Positions 1-5,660 are shown, counted from the stretch's first letter. The stretch is DNA of 6,964 bases from JBKQWK01 sp052139595 (GCA_052139595.1 JBKQWK010000024.1:1-6964), one strand, 5' to 3'. Notes: a model not told the origin generated them from the letters alone. Numbers and translations are program-made.

Positions 1-1
1 C

Positions 2-82
2 TTCAAGGGTATCCATCAGGATATTTCACCCGATGCTGCTGCGATGAACACGCCTGTGCTCCCATTCGGGAGCGGGGTTTGA
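2..82 (+). CDS. C-terminal end of an unidentified gene (5' part outside the window)
   Basis: The frame beginning at base 2 is open for 26 codons and stops at TGA 80-82. Its last residues read DISPDAAAMNTPVLPFGSGV. Codon use is ordinary for a GC-rich genome and the stop lies 34 nt before the TTG of the permease, on the same strand, so it may belong to the same transcription unit. In importers of this class the gene before the permease is often the periplasmic or lipoprotein solute-binding protein, but this tail carries no motif that confirms that. It could equally be a metabolic enzyme. A 6-bp hairpin lies within its last codons. No function is assigned. Confidence 0.5.
   Translation, partial: FKGIHQDISPDAAAMNTPVLPFGSGV
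58..73 (+). terminator. Short hairpin at the end of the upstream gene (weak terminator or attenuator candidate)
   Basis: GCTCCC (58-63) and GGGAGC (68-73) pair perfectly around an ATTC loop. The hairpin lies just inside the coding end of the upstream frame and is followed only by GGGGTTTGA, so a proper U-tract is missing. It could trim expression between the upstream gene and the permease or protect a 3' end. A chance hairpin in GC-rich DNA is also possible. Confidence 0.25.
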
Positions 83-116
83 CCCCAGATCATCGCGCGC
101 CTCCTTTATATAGGGT

Positions 117-1073
117 TTGCATCTATATACGCAAGGTATCGCGCGAGGCGCACGGGCTATACGAAAGAACCCGCCGAAGCCGCGTAAAACGCGCCCAACC
201 GAAAATAATGCAGTTTTTTTTCACCGCTGGGTCAGCGCCTTTATCGTCATTTACCTGGCTATCGCGCTCGTCTTTTCGTTCACCAAGAACCCTAACGTCG
301 GGTGGAACGTGGTCGGCCAGTACCTCTTCAAGAGCTTGACCCTGCACGGCCTCCTGCTGACGATCGAGCTGACCGTCATTGCCATGGCCATCGGCATTGC
401 TGGCGGCGTCCTGCTGGCGGTGATGCGACTCTCCGACAACTATGTACTCTCAGGTATCTCCTGGGTCTACATCTGGTTCTTCCGCAGCACACCGGTGTAC
501 GTGCAGATCATCCTCTGGGCCAACATCGGCGTCCTCTACCACCGGTTCTTTATGGGACTGCCGTTTACCGGCCTCGTGTTTGGTTCGGCCGACAGCGGCA
601 CGCTCGTTGCCCACATTATCGTGCCGGCGATCCTGGCGCTCGGCCTCAACGAAGCAGCGTATGCCGCCGAGCTGGTGCGCGCCGGCATCATCTCGGTCGA
701 GGCCGGCCAGAGTGAAGCTGCGGTGTCGCTGGGCATGTCGCCAACGCTGATCATGCGCCGAGTCGTCTTGCCGCAGGCGATGCGGGTGATCGTGCCAACC
801 ATGGGTAATGAGACGATCAGCATGCTCAAGACCACCTCCCTGATCGCCGCCATCGGTGGCCTGGAGCTGTTCGGCAGACTGCAGATCGTCTACGCCCAGA
901 CGTTTCAGATCATCCCCTTGATCGTGGTGGCCTGTATCTGGTACATCGTCCTGACGACCATTCTTACGATCGGGCAACACTACCTGGAAGCCTACTTCGG
1001 CAGAGGCTTTGGCCAAAAAGAGGCTGAAGCCGCCGAGAAGAGGGCGCTGCGAAGGGAGGCTCGTCGTGCCTAG
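117..1073 (+). CDS. Polar amino acid ABC transporter permease (HisM/GlnP family)
   Basis: Inner-membrane permease subunit of a PAAT-family amino acid importer. It probably works as a homodimer, since no second permease gene follows. The 318-residue product has a Lys/Arg/Pro-rich N-terminus, a first hydrophobic helix at about 39-55, and the conserved block starting near GQYLFKSLTLHG (67-78). It also has LLLTIELTVIAMAIGI (79-94), the FRSTPVYVQ motif (122-130) typical of the family, and the EAA loop running from EAAYAAELVRAG (179-190) through GQSEAAVSLGMSP (197-209), which docks on the ATPase. The last helix is at about 265-285 and a charged Arg-rich tail follows. The ATPase starts inside its last codons, so the two are co-translated. 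The start is uncertain: 117 is a TTG with no proper Shine-Dalgarno, a stop lies at 111-113, and no in-frame ATG occurs before the conserved region. Substrate cannot be read from the sequence. Confidence 0.92.
   Translation: MHLYTQGIARGARAIRKNPPKPRKTRPTENNAVFFHRWVSAFIVIYLAIALVFSFTKNPNVGWNVVGQYLFKSLTLHGLLLTIELTVIAMAIGIAGGVLLAVMRLSDNYVLSGISWVYIWFFRSTPVYVQIILWANIGVLYHRFFMGLPFTGLVFGSADSGTLVAHIIVPAILALGLNEAAYAAELVRAGIISVEAGQSEAAVSLGMSPTLIMRRVVLPQAMRVIVPTMGNETISMLKTTSLIAAIGGLELFGRLQIVYAQTFQIIPLIVVACIWYIVLTTILTIGQHYLEAYFGRGFGQKEAEAAEKRALRREARRA
1053..1059 (+). promoter_or_regulatory. Ribosome binding site setting the ATPase start
   Basis: AGGGAGG ends 6 nt before GTG 1066. This strong Shine-Dalgarno lies inside the permease coding sequence and favours GTG 1066 over both the upstream TTG at 1009 and the internal ATG at 1141. 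Confidence 0.8.
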
Positions 1074-1896
1074 TGATCAGTCCACACCGAGTACGCTGCA
1101 GCCTGCCACTACAGCCACTCCCGCAACCGGTGCCAAGCCCATGGTCAAGGCCGAACAGCTGTGGAAGTCGTTCGGCAAACTCGATGTGCTCAAGGGGATC
1201 GATATCGAGGTCTACCCGCAGCAGACCTTCGTTTTGCTCGGCCCCTCCGGCGGCGGCAAGTCGACACTCCTGCGCTGCATCAATCACCTGGAAAAGATCG
1301 ACGCCGGCCGTCTCTGGGTCGACGGCGACCTGATGGGCTATCGTCAGCGTGGTGACGTTCTCCACGAGATGAAGGCCAAGGACGTCGCCGCTCAGCGCTC
1401 GCACGTCGGCATGGTCTTTCAGCGCTTCAACCTGTTCCCGCACATGACGGCGATTGAAAACGTGATGGAAGCGCCGATTCACGTGCAGCACGTATCGCGC
1501 AAGGAGGCCGAAGAAGAGGCCAACCGACTGCTCACCCAGGTCGGCCTGCGCGAGAAACTCGACGTCTACCCGGCCCAGCTTTCCGGAGGTCAGCAACAGC
1601 GAGTAGCAATTGCCCGCGCCCTGGCCATGCATCCCAAGCTGATGCTCTTCGACGAGCCGACGTCGGCACTCGACCCAGAACTGGTCGGTGAGGTTCTGGA
1701 CGTGATGAAGAACCTCGCCCGCGAAGGTATGACCATGGTCGTCGTCACGCACGAGATCGGCTTCGCTCGCGAGGTTGCCGACGGCGTCGCCCTCATGGAC
1801 GGTGGCGTCATCGTCGAAGAAGGACCGCCGAACGACGTCCTGGTCAACCCACAGCAGGACCGCACCAAGGTCTTTCTCTCCAAGGTGCTGGGGTAA
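1066..1896 (+). CDS. Polar amino acid ABC transporter ATP-binding protein (GlnQ/HisP/ArtP family)
   Basis: Cytoplasmic ATPase that powers the permease encoded just before it. The 276-residue product has an unconserved Thr/Pro/Ala-rich leader of about 25 residues and then a full ABC domain. Visible motifs are Walker A GPSGGGKST (59-67), Q-loop VFQRFNLFPH with Q119, signature LSGGQQQR (172-179), Walker B LMLFDEPTSALDPE (192-205), and the switch histidine in VVTHE (H229). The MVFQ-FNLFPHMT and GGV-VEEG-P blocks are typical of amino acid (PAAT) ATPases such as GlnQ and HisP. All catalytic residues are present, so it should be active. GTG 1066 overlaps the permease stop (TAG 1071-1073) by 8 nt, indicating translational coupling. 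An ATG at 1141 (residue 26) would give a shorter form closer to the family's usual length of about 245-255, but lacks a good ribosome site. Confidence 0.96.
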   Translation: MPSDQSTPSTLQPATTATPATGAKPMVKAEQLWKSFGKLDVLKGIDIEVYPQQTFVLLGPSGGGKSTLLRCINHLEKIDAGRLWVDGDLMGYRQRGDVLHEMKAKDVAAQRSHVGMVFQRFNLFPHMTAIENVMEAPIHVQHVSRKEAEEEANRLLTQVGLREKLDVYPAQLSGGQQQRVAIARALAMHPKLMLFDEPTSALDPELVGEVLDVMKNLAREGMTMVVVTHEIGFAREVADGVALMDGGVIVEEGPPNDVLVNPQQDRTKVFLSKVLG

Positions 1897-1948
1897 GGCA
1901 TGAGGCAGAACATCGCCGGGCCCGGTGCAGAAATGGTTCGGTGAAGGA

Positions 1949-2000
1949 GTAGCAGAGACAGATGGGGCGGCCAAAAGGCCGCCCCATCTGTCTCTGCTAC
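1949..2000. terminator. Perfect 24-bp inverted repeat with AAAA loop, likely bidirectional terminator
   Basis: Bases 1949-1972 and 1977-2000 are exact reverse complements, separated by AAAA at 1973-1976. The stem is GC-rich near the loop (GGGGCGGCC / GGCCGCCCC) and mixed further out. It lies between two convergent genes, the amino acid ATPase (ends 1896) and the MFS exporter (ends 2125), where a terminator serving both strands is expected. Neither side has a U-tract, since + continues GTTACCCGAC and - continues CTCCTTCACC, so it departs from the classic intrinsic design. A small GC palindrome CCGGGCCCGG lies at 1916-1925. A mobile palindromic repeat is the alternative. Confidence 0.6.
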
Positions 2001-2007
2001 GTTACCC

Positions 2008-2103
2008 GACCGTCTTCGCTCGGACCGTCCTCGCCATGCGCACCCGGGCCTCTCTTCGCCGGAGCCTCTCTTTGCCCGCCGCACCGCCAGAGCAATCTTC
2101 GCC
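2008..2103. repeat. Cluster of short degenerate repeats (TCTTCGCC-like) between convergent genes
   Basis: Five copies of an 8-mer close to TCTTCGCC occur at 2013-2020, 2028-2035, 2053-2060, 2069-2076 and 2096-2103, spaced 15, 25, 16 and 27 nt. Two pairs are longer: GACCGTCTTCGC (2008-2019) with GACCGTCCTCGC (2023-2034), 11 of 12 identical, and GCCTCTCTTCGCC (2048-2060) with GCCTCTCTTTGCC (2064-2076), 12 of 13 identical. The stretch is non-coding as far as I can tell. It may be eroded tandem duplication. Confidence 0.45.
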
Positions 2104-2124
2104 ACGGCGACGCGGCGGCGCCGA

Positions 2125-3888
2125 TTATGATGGTTCGGCTTGCTCGCCGATCCTGTCGGGCAACAGTGTCACAGTCGCCACTGGAGCCGCCGTCGCCGAC
2201 GATGATGAAGTACCTGCATCATCGTCCTCCATAGCCAGAGTGCGGCGAAGGGGCACCTCTTTAAGGAAGATCACGACCGCCAGGCCGGCAACGCTGATGA
2301 TGGCGCCAATCAGGAACAAGCCGCTGATGCCGGAGGCAAGGCTGTGGCGTACCGCGCTCATGAAGGCAACAAAGAGTCCGTGACCTTGCGCGCCAAACTT
2401 GGTAAAGCTGGCGGCGATCTTGTCTTGCGCTCCGGGCGCAAGGAGCACCTGGGGATTATTGAGCTGAGCGGCCGTGGCACCGTGATCGAGAACCTGGAGT
2501 TGCACCGGTAATGAGTGCGACAGATGCGACGCGAAGCGACTGTTGAGAACCGACCCGAAGACTGCCAGCCCAATCGTCGCACCAATCGAGCGGAAGAACT
2601 GCAGGCTGGCAGTGACTTCGCCCAGACGATGAGTCGGATACTGGTTTTGCACGATAACCGTGAAGGCGCTCATGGCCACACCCATACCCAGGCCGAGGAT
2701 CACCATGTAGAGGACCAACGTACCCTGCGTCGTCGCGACACCCATGCGTGAAAGCAGATACATGCCGCCTGCTGCGGCAACAAAGCCGGCAACGACCAGG
2801 GCCTTGTACCGACCGGTGCGCGCCATCAGCTGCCCGGCACCGATACTGGTGACGATCGCCCCAAGCATGAGTGGCGTGAGAACTACGCCAGAGTTGGTCG
2901 CCGACTTACCCATGACTCCCTGCACAAAGAGCGGCAGATACATGATTGCGCCATACAGGCCGGCAAACTGCAAAGCGCCAGCGAAAGCCGAAACGGCAAA
3001 GATACTGTTGCGAAACAGCTGCGGGTTAATGACCGGTTCAGCCGCCCTCATTTCGCGCCAGACGAAAAGGAGCGCCATCAGAACAGAGAAGACGAACAAC
3101 CCGCTGATCGTCGTCGAGCCCCAACTGTAAGTGGAACCCGCCCAGCTGAAAGCGAGCAGCAAGGGCACCGAAGCGGCGACGAGCAAAGAGGCGCCGAGAT
3201 AGTCAATATCGTGCCGCCGCAGACTGGCGTGACCCGGCAGCGCATAGAGGGCAAACACCAGGGCGACGATGCCGATAGGCACGTTCACGTAGAACGTCCA
3301 GCGCCAGCCAACGCTGTCGGTGATCCAGCCACCGAGCAGCGGCCCGATGATCGTGGCCACCCCGAAAATGCTCATGAGGTAGCCCATCCAGCGCGCGCGC
3401 TGCACCGGCGGAAAGATATCGCCCAGAATCGCCTGCACGATTGGCATCATGGCACCGGCACCAAGGCCCTGGAATGTGCGAAAGATGATGAGTTGGTTCA
3501 TTGTGTGCGCCTGACCGCTGAGGGCTGACCCGACAATGAAGATCACCATGCCAACGATGAAGAACAGTTTGCGGCCATACGCGTCGGAGAGCTTGCCCCA
3601 GATCGGCATCGAAGCCGTGGAGGCGAGGAGGTAACCAGTCGCCACCCAGGCGTAGTGCTGCAATCCGTTGAGATCGGCGATGATCCGTGGCAAGGCCGTA
3701 CCGACGACCGTCTGATCCAGAGCCGAGAGCAGCATGCCGAGCATGACGCTGGCAATGACAAGAACAATGCGGCGCCGACTCAGCGTCTCGCCCCACGGCT
3801 GAGCAACGGGGTGATCTGGCTGCTTGCGGTTTTTCGTCGCCGGCGCTGCCGCGCGCGCGCCGGTAGCGACTTCGTCGCCGGCGCTCAT
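2125..3888 (-). CDS. MFS drug exporter, DHA2 family (14 TM, EmrB/QacA-like)
   Basis: Proton-coupled inner-membrane multidrug efflux pump of 587 residues, full length for the 14-helix DHA2 class. After a hydrophilic N-terminus (1-40) come motif D1 LDQTVVGTALPRI (57-69, with the family Asp58), motif A GKLSDAYGRK (98-107), motif B RTFQGLGAG (137-145, Arg137) and motif C GPLLGG (182-187). The block DSVGWRWTFYVNVPIG (191-206) is very typical of EmrB/QacA proteins. A soluble loop lies at about 452-505, between the later helices, and the last helix at about 520-542. The C-terminus is a low-complexity acidic/Ser tail (EDDDAGTSSSS, 553-563). Its ATG overlaps the stop of the upstream MarR gene as ATGA, so it is translationally coupled and probably controlled by that regulator. 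No separate Shine-Dalgarno is evident. The pumped compounds cannot be predicted. Confidence 0.96.
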   Translation of the reverse strand: MSAGDEVATGARAAAPATKNRKQPDHPVAQPWGETLSRRRIVLVIASVMLGMLLSALDQTVVGTALPRIIADLNGLQHYAWVATGYLLASTASMPIWGKLSDAYGRKLFFIVGMVIFIVGSALSGQAHTMNQLIIFRTFQGLGAGAMMPIVQAILGDIFPPVQRARWMGYLMSIFGVATIIGPLLGGWITDSVGWRWTFYVNVPIGIVALVFALYALPGHASLRRHDIDYLGASLLVAASVPLLLAFSWAGSTYSWGSTTISGLFVFSVLMALLFVWREMRAAEPVINPQLFRNSIFAVSAFAGALQFAGLYGAIMYLPLFVQGVMGKSATNSGVVLTPLMLGAIVTSIGAGQLMARTGRYKALVVAGFVAAAGGMYLLSRMGVATTQGTLVLYMVILGLGMGVAMSAFTVIVQNQYPTHRLGEVTASLQFFRSIGATIGLAVFGSVLNSRFASHLSHSLPVQLQVLDHGATAAQLNNPQVLLAPGAQDKIAASFTKFGAQGHGLFVAFMSAVRHSLASGISGLFLIGAIISVAGLAVVIFLKEVPLRRTLAMEDDDAGTSSSSATAAPVATVTLLPDRIGEQAEPS

Positions 3889-4373
3889 GAGTGCACCGGT
3901 GTCACTGCGAGCGTGTCTGCGGACATGCCTTCGGCCGCCTGCGCGAGCCCACGCAGACCCTGCGCTAAGGCAGCCAGGTCGCCATCACTCAGGTTCGACA
4001 GCAGCTCGGTAAAGCGCTCGTTGTGCACCTGTTGCAGGCGATCGGCAAGGTCGCTCGCCTTGGCTGTCGGTGTCACCAGAATGCGCCGACGATCGGCGGG
4101 ATCGGCTTCGCGCGTCACCAGGCGTTGTGCTGCCAAACGATCGACGAGTGTACTCGCCGACGGTTCGGCGATGTCCAGCGCCCGAGCCACGGCACCGACC
4201 GACTGTGGCCCCTTGGCAACCAGGGCCATGAGTGCCTTCAGCTGACCCATGCTCAGTTCAAGCTCGAGCCAGTCGGCGCAGCCAACGCGGCGTTGCGCCT
4301 GCATCACCGTTTCCACGGCCGAGATGCAGACGCTGAACAGTGCCGCTCGATCCTGTGACGACCCACGAGTCAC
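3885..4373 (-). CDS. MarR-family transcriptional regulator
   Basis: Dimeric winged-helix repressor, probably of its own operon with the downstream DHA2 pump; release by a pump substrate is the usual scheme for such pairs. From GTG 4373 the product has 162 residues. An N-terminal dimerisation helix region (about 8-35) is followed by LSMGQLKALMAL (40-51), the helix-turn-helix SVGAVARALDIAEPSASTLV (58-77), and the wing with DPADRRRILVT (91-101), whose Asp-Arg-Arg is the MarR signature. C-terminal dimerisation helices span about 105-148. Three non-ATG starts are in frame behind the GAAGGAG site: TTG 4379 (4 nt away), TTG 4376 (7 nt) and GTG 4373 (10 nt). I chose GTG as the stronger codon, but the difference is one or two residues. 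Its TGA (3887-3885) overlaps the exporter ATG. Cys16 and Cys32 lie in the first-helix region. Confidence 0.93.
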   Translation of the reverse strand: MTRGSSQDRAALFSVCISAVETVMQAQRRVGCADWLELELSMGQLKALMALVAKGPQSVGAVARALDIAEPSASTLVDRLAAQRLVTREADPADRRRILVTPTAKASDLADRLQQVHNERFTELLSNLSDGDLAALAQGLRGLAQAAEGMSADTLAVTPVHS

Positions 4374-4383
4374 CAACAATCAT

Positions 4384-4390
4384 CTCCTTC
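4384..4390 (-). promoter_or_regulatory. Ribosome binding site of the MarR gene
   Basis: On the minus strand the sequence is GAAGGAG followed by ATGATTGTTGGTG. The ATG right after the site (4383-4381) is out of frame with the MarR protein, so initiation must use TTG 4379, TTG 4376 or GTG 4373. Confidence 0.7.
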
Positions 4391-4459
4391 TTTCAAAAAC
4401 GGCCCACACGCCGCCAGCTTGCGAAAAGAAAGCCACCGTACAAGCGAATACTGAAAACA

Positions 4460-4478
4460 TATATAATAGACTTATATA
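4460..4478. promoter_or_regulatory. Palindromic operator candidate for MarR
   Basis: TATATAA (4460-4466) and TTATATA (4472-4478) are perfect inverted 7-mers around TAGAC. MarR dimers commonly bind AT-rich palindromes of about 16-20 bp in their own divergent promoter regions, and this is the clearest such element near the gene, about 85 bp upstream of its start. It covers the + strand TATAAT and also a - strand TATTAT (4468-4463) and TATAAG (4476-4471), so a bound dimer would block both directions. That it binds this MarR is inferred from position and symmetry. Confidence 0.45.
4462..4467 (+). promoter_or_regulatory. Consensus -10 hexamer of a promoter reading towards the orphan ATPase
   Basis: The hexamer is exactly TATAAT, in a genome where such a match is uncommon by chance. 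No good -35 is seen: at 17-bp spacing the hexamer is TACAAG (4439-4444), which matches TTGACA at only two positions. Transcription would begin near 4474 and give a leader of about 250 nt before TTG 4724. The AT-rich palindrome itself may create the match by chance. Confidence 0.35.
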
Positions 4479-4479
4479 C

Positions 4480-4539
4480 TTTACCTTTAGATTACCCCCG
4501 GCGCAAGCGGCTCGAAACCGCGCGCATGTTAAAGGTAAA
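4480..4539 (+). ncRNA. Structured leader candidate: 10-bp inverted repeat enclosing a hairpin
   Basis: TTTACCTTTA (4480-4489) and TAAAGGTAAA (4530-4539) are exact reverse complements 40 nt apart. Between them GCGC-AA-GCGG (4501-4510) can pair with CCGCGCGC (4518-4525) across a CTCGAAA loop, leaving an asymmetric internal loop (4490-4500 with 4526-4529). If the -10 at 4462-4467 is used, this would be at the very 5' end of the transcript. It may be a regulatory leader or two copies of a protein-binding half-site. It matches no riboswitch class I recognise. Confidence 0.3.
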
Positions 4540-4711
4540 CGAGCGGCGCCGGGCGGCGAAGAAGAACGTACCGGGCGGGCAGCGAAGTGCCCCGGCAGCT
4601 GGCGGCGAAGCACTTTCGTGTCGACAGCGGGGCTGGCTAAATCAGGGTAAGGATCGCCGCCGCCACGGCACAGGATTACAATCGGGTACCGGCCTGCTGT
4701 CACGCTCACGC

Positions 4712-4717
4712 AAGGAG
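4712..4717 (+). promoter_or_regulatory. Ribosome binding site setting the orphan ATPase start
   Basis: AAGGAG ends 6 nt before TTG 4724. This and the onset of family-like sequence fix the start here rather than further upstream, where the frame remains open. Confidence 0.75.
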
Positions 4718-4723
4718 CCCCGT

Positions 4724-5542
4724 TTGTCTCACGACTTTTCCTCGCCCGCCATTGACTTCGCTGCCGTTTCGGTATGGGCGTGGGACGCACGTTTAGCTCA
4801 AGAACGCTTTCTCCTCCACGAGGCATCCTGGGCTGTCGCCGCTGGCGAGCAGTGGGCGGTCCTCGGCGCCAACGGCGCCGGCAAGACGACCTTGTTAAGT
4901 CTCGCCGCCGGTCGCCGGCATCCCAGCTCCGGTGTCGTCCACGTACTCGGTCACCGCCTGGGCCGAGTTGACCTGCGCGCCTTGCGCGAGCAGATCGGCC
5001 ACATTGAACCCACCCTGGCAGGCGCTTTGAACCCGAGGCTGACTACACTCGAAGCGGTGCTCACCGGCGCGACCGGCTCCATCGCGTTGCTGCGTGACCG
5101 CTTGACCAGCGATGACGCCGATCGCGCCCGAGGCCTGCTGACGCAGTTCGGCTGCGACGCTCTCAGCGAGCGACCATTTGGGACCTGCTCCACCGGCGAG
5201 AGACAGCGTATCCTTTTGGCCCGGGCGCTCATGCGCAGCCCGCGCTTGCTCCTCCTCGACGAGCCAGCCGACGGCCTCGACCTCGGCGGCCGTGAGGCAT
5301 TGCTACAAGCCATCGCCTCACTAGCGCAGGAACAGCCACACGTGGCCGTTGTCACCGTCACGCACCACCTTGAAGAACTGCCACCGTCGACCACACATGC
5401 TCTGCTGCTTCGTGGCGGACGCGTGATCGCCGCCGGCTCCACCGCAGCAGTCATCGCCGGCGAGCCGCTGTCGGCCTGCTTCGGCCTGCCAGTGACGGTA
5501 ACCCGTATCGGCGCACGCTGGACGGCCCAGGCCAGAGTGTAG
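4724..5542 (+). CDS. Orphan ABC ATPase of the YlmA/ModF-like family (COG1119)
   Basis: Cytoplasmic ABC ATPase of 272 residues with one nucleotide-binding domain. Motifs are Walker A GANGAGKTT (48-56), signature CSTGERQR (155-162), Walker B RLLLLDEPADGLDLGGRE (174-191) and the switch His in VTVTHHLEELPPSTTHALLL (210-229, H214). The double-His THHLEE-PP-TH-LLL block, preceded by GEQWAVLGANGAGKTTLL, is typical of COG1119 proteins, annotated as iron or molybdate transporter ATPases or PhrA-like. The role of most standalone members is unknown. The usual Q-loop glutamine is not apparent; the segment reads IGHIEPTLAG (91-100). No permease or binding protein lies beside it, so the partner is encoded elsewhere or it is not a transporter subunit. 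It uses a TTG start and is divergent from the MarR operon. The YbhN-like gene follows after 118 nt on the same strand. Confidence 0.9.
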   Translation: MSHDFSSPAIDFAAVSVWAWDARLAQERFLLHEASWAVAAGEQWAVLGANGAGKTTLLSLAAGRRHPSSGVVHVLGHRLGRVDLRALREQIGHIEPTLAGALNPRLTTLEAVLTGATGSIALLRDRLTSDDADRARGLLTQFGCDALSERPFGTCSTGERQRILLARALMRSPRLLLLDEPADGLDLGGREALLQAIASLAQEQPHVAVVTVTHHLEELPPSTTHALLLRGGRVIAAGSTAAVIAGEPLSACFGLPVTVTRIGARWTAQARV

Positions 5543-5572
5543 TCGGAAGGTGTTGCCTCCCCGCGCCAGCCA

Positions 5573-5609
5573 CACGGACCGTGGTTAAGGAGACCCAGGC
5601 GGCGCTGGG
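5573..5609 (+). other. Small palindrome and hairpin in the ATPase/YbhN spacer
   Basis: CACGG-A-CCGTG (5573-5583) is a perfect interrupted palindrome, and CCCAG (5594-5598) can pair with CTGGG (5605-5609) around GCGGCG. They lie in the 118-nt spacer between two same-strand genes. No U-run follows, so a terminator is weakly supported; an operator or mRNA-processing hairpin is possible. An AAGGAG at 5587-5592 has no start codon at usable distance. Confidence 0.25.
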
Positions 5610-5633
5610 ACACCATGCCGACAGACTGACAGG

Positions 5634-5639
5634 TATGAT
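5634..5639 (+). promoter_or_regulatory. Possible -10 element before the YbhN-like gene
   Basis: TATGAT differs from TATAAT at one position and lies 21 nt before GTG 5661, which would give a nearly leaderless transcript. At 17-bp spacing the -35 position reads CACCAT, which does not match. Support is weak. Confidence 0.2.
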
Positions 5640-5648
5640 GATGCCGCC

Positions 5649-5654
5649 AAGGAG
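5649..5654 (+). promoter_or_regulatory. Ribosome binding site for GTG 5661
   Basis: AAGGAG ends 6 nt before GTG 5661. A second G-rich site, GGGGAG (5671-5676), ends 5 nt before another in-frame GTG at 5682, so two starts seven codons apart are each supported. I prefer the first for its closer match to the anti-Shine-Dalgarno sequence. Confidence 0.6.
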
Positions 5655-5660
5655 CCGCAG

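Larger units (their letters stand above)
4380..4723. other. Divergent promoter region and leader between the MarR gene and the orphan ATPase
   Basis: About 340 bp without a convincing gene. The part nearest the MarR gene is AT-rich compared with everything around it, most strongly at 4455-4495, and holds a palindrome and a consensus -10 hexamer. The rest is GC-rich and full of small hairpins, for example GGGCA/TGCCC at 4577-4592 and CAGC/GCTG at 4625-4635. The ATPase frame stays open through this stretch, but the translation is a Lys/Arg-rich sequence with no family resemblance and no ribosome site. I recognised no conserved core of a TPP, cobalamin, SAM, glycine, fluoride or Moco riboswitch. 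A weak second -10-like TACAAT lies at 4677-4682. Confidence 0.5.

Noticed and set aside
450..1016. 188-residue minus-strand open frame opposite the permease
   Set aside because: His/Asp/Gln-rich antisense composition, no motif, and it covers the conserved permease core.
964..1974. 336-residue minus-strand open frame opposite the amino acid ATPase
   Set aside because: It is a mirror of the GC-rich ATPase gene, lacks any recognisable domain, is His/Asp-rich in the manner of antisense frames, and runs through the intergenic hairpin.
2008..2103. CRISPR-like repeat array
   Set aside because: Repeats are only 8-13 nt, degenerate and irregularly spaced, with no cas genes.
1925..2383. 152-residue plus-strand open frame across the intergenic hairpin
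   Set aside because: It reads through both hairpin arms and then antisense to the exporter, with a low-complexity Ser/Arg/Pro product and no convincing ribosome site.
3203..3796. 197-residue minus-strand frame inside the exporter gene
   Set aside because: It is an alternative frame of the exporter, His/Arg-rich with no domain. The exporter frame carries all DHA2 motifs.
3851..3862. Alternating GC run near the start of the exporter gene as a Z-DNA or slippage site
   Set aside because: It is short and explained by Arg/Ala codons in a GC-rich N-terminus.
4501..4525. tRNA T-arm-like sequence on the minus strand (GGTTTCGAGCC)
   Set aside because: The loop register is off by one from a true T-loop and no acceptor, D or anticodon arms can be built around it.
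4340..4723. N-terminal extension of the orphan ATPase by 128 residues
   Set aside because: The extension begins inside the MarR gene, is Lys/Arg-rich without homology, crosses the promoter palindrome, and has no ribosome site. TTG 4724 has a good one.
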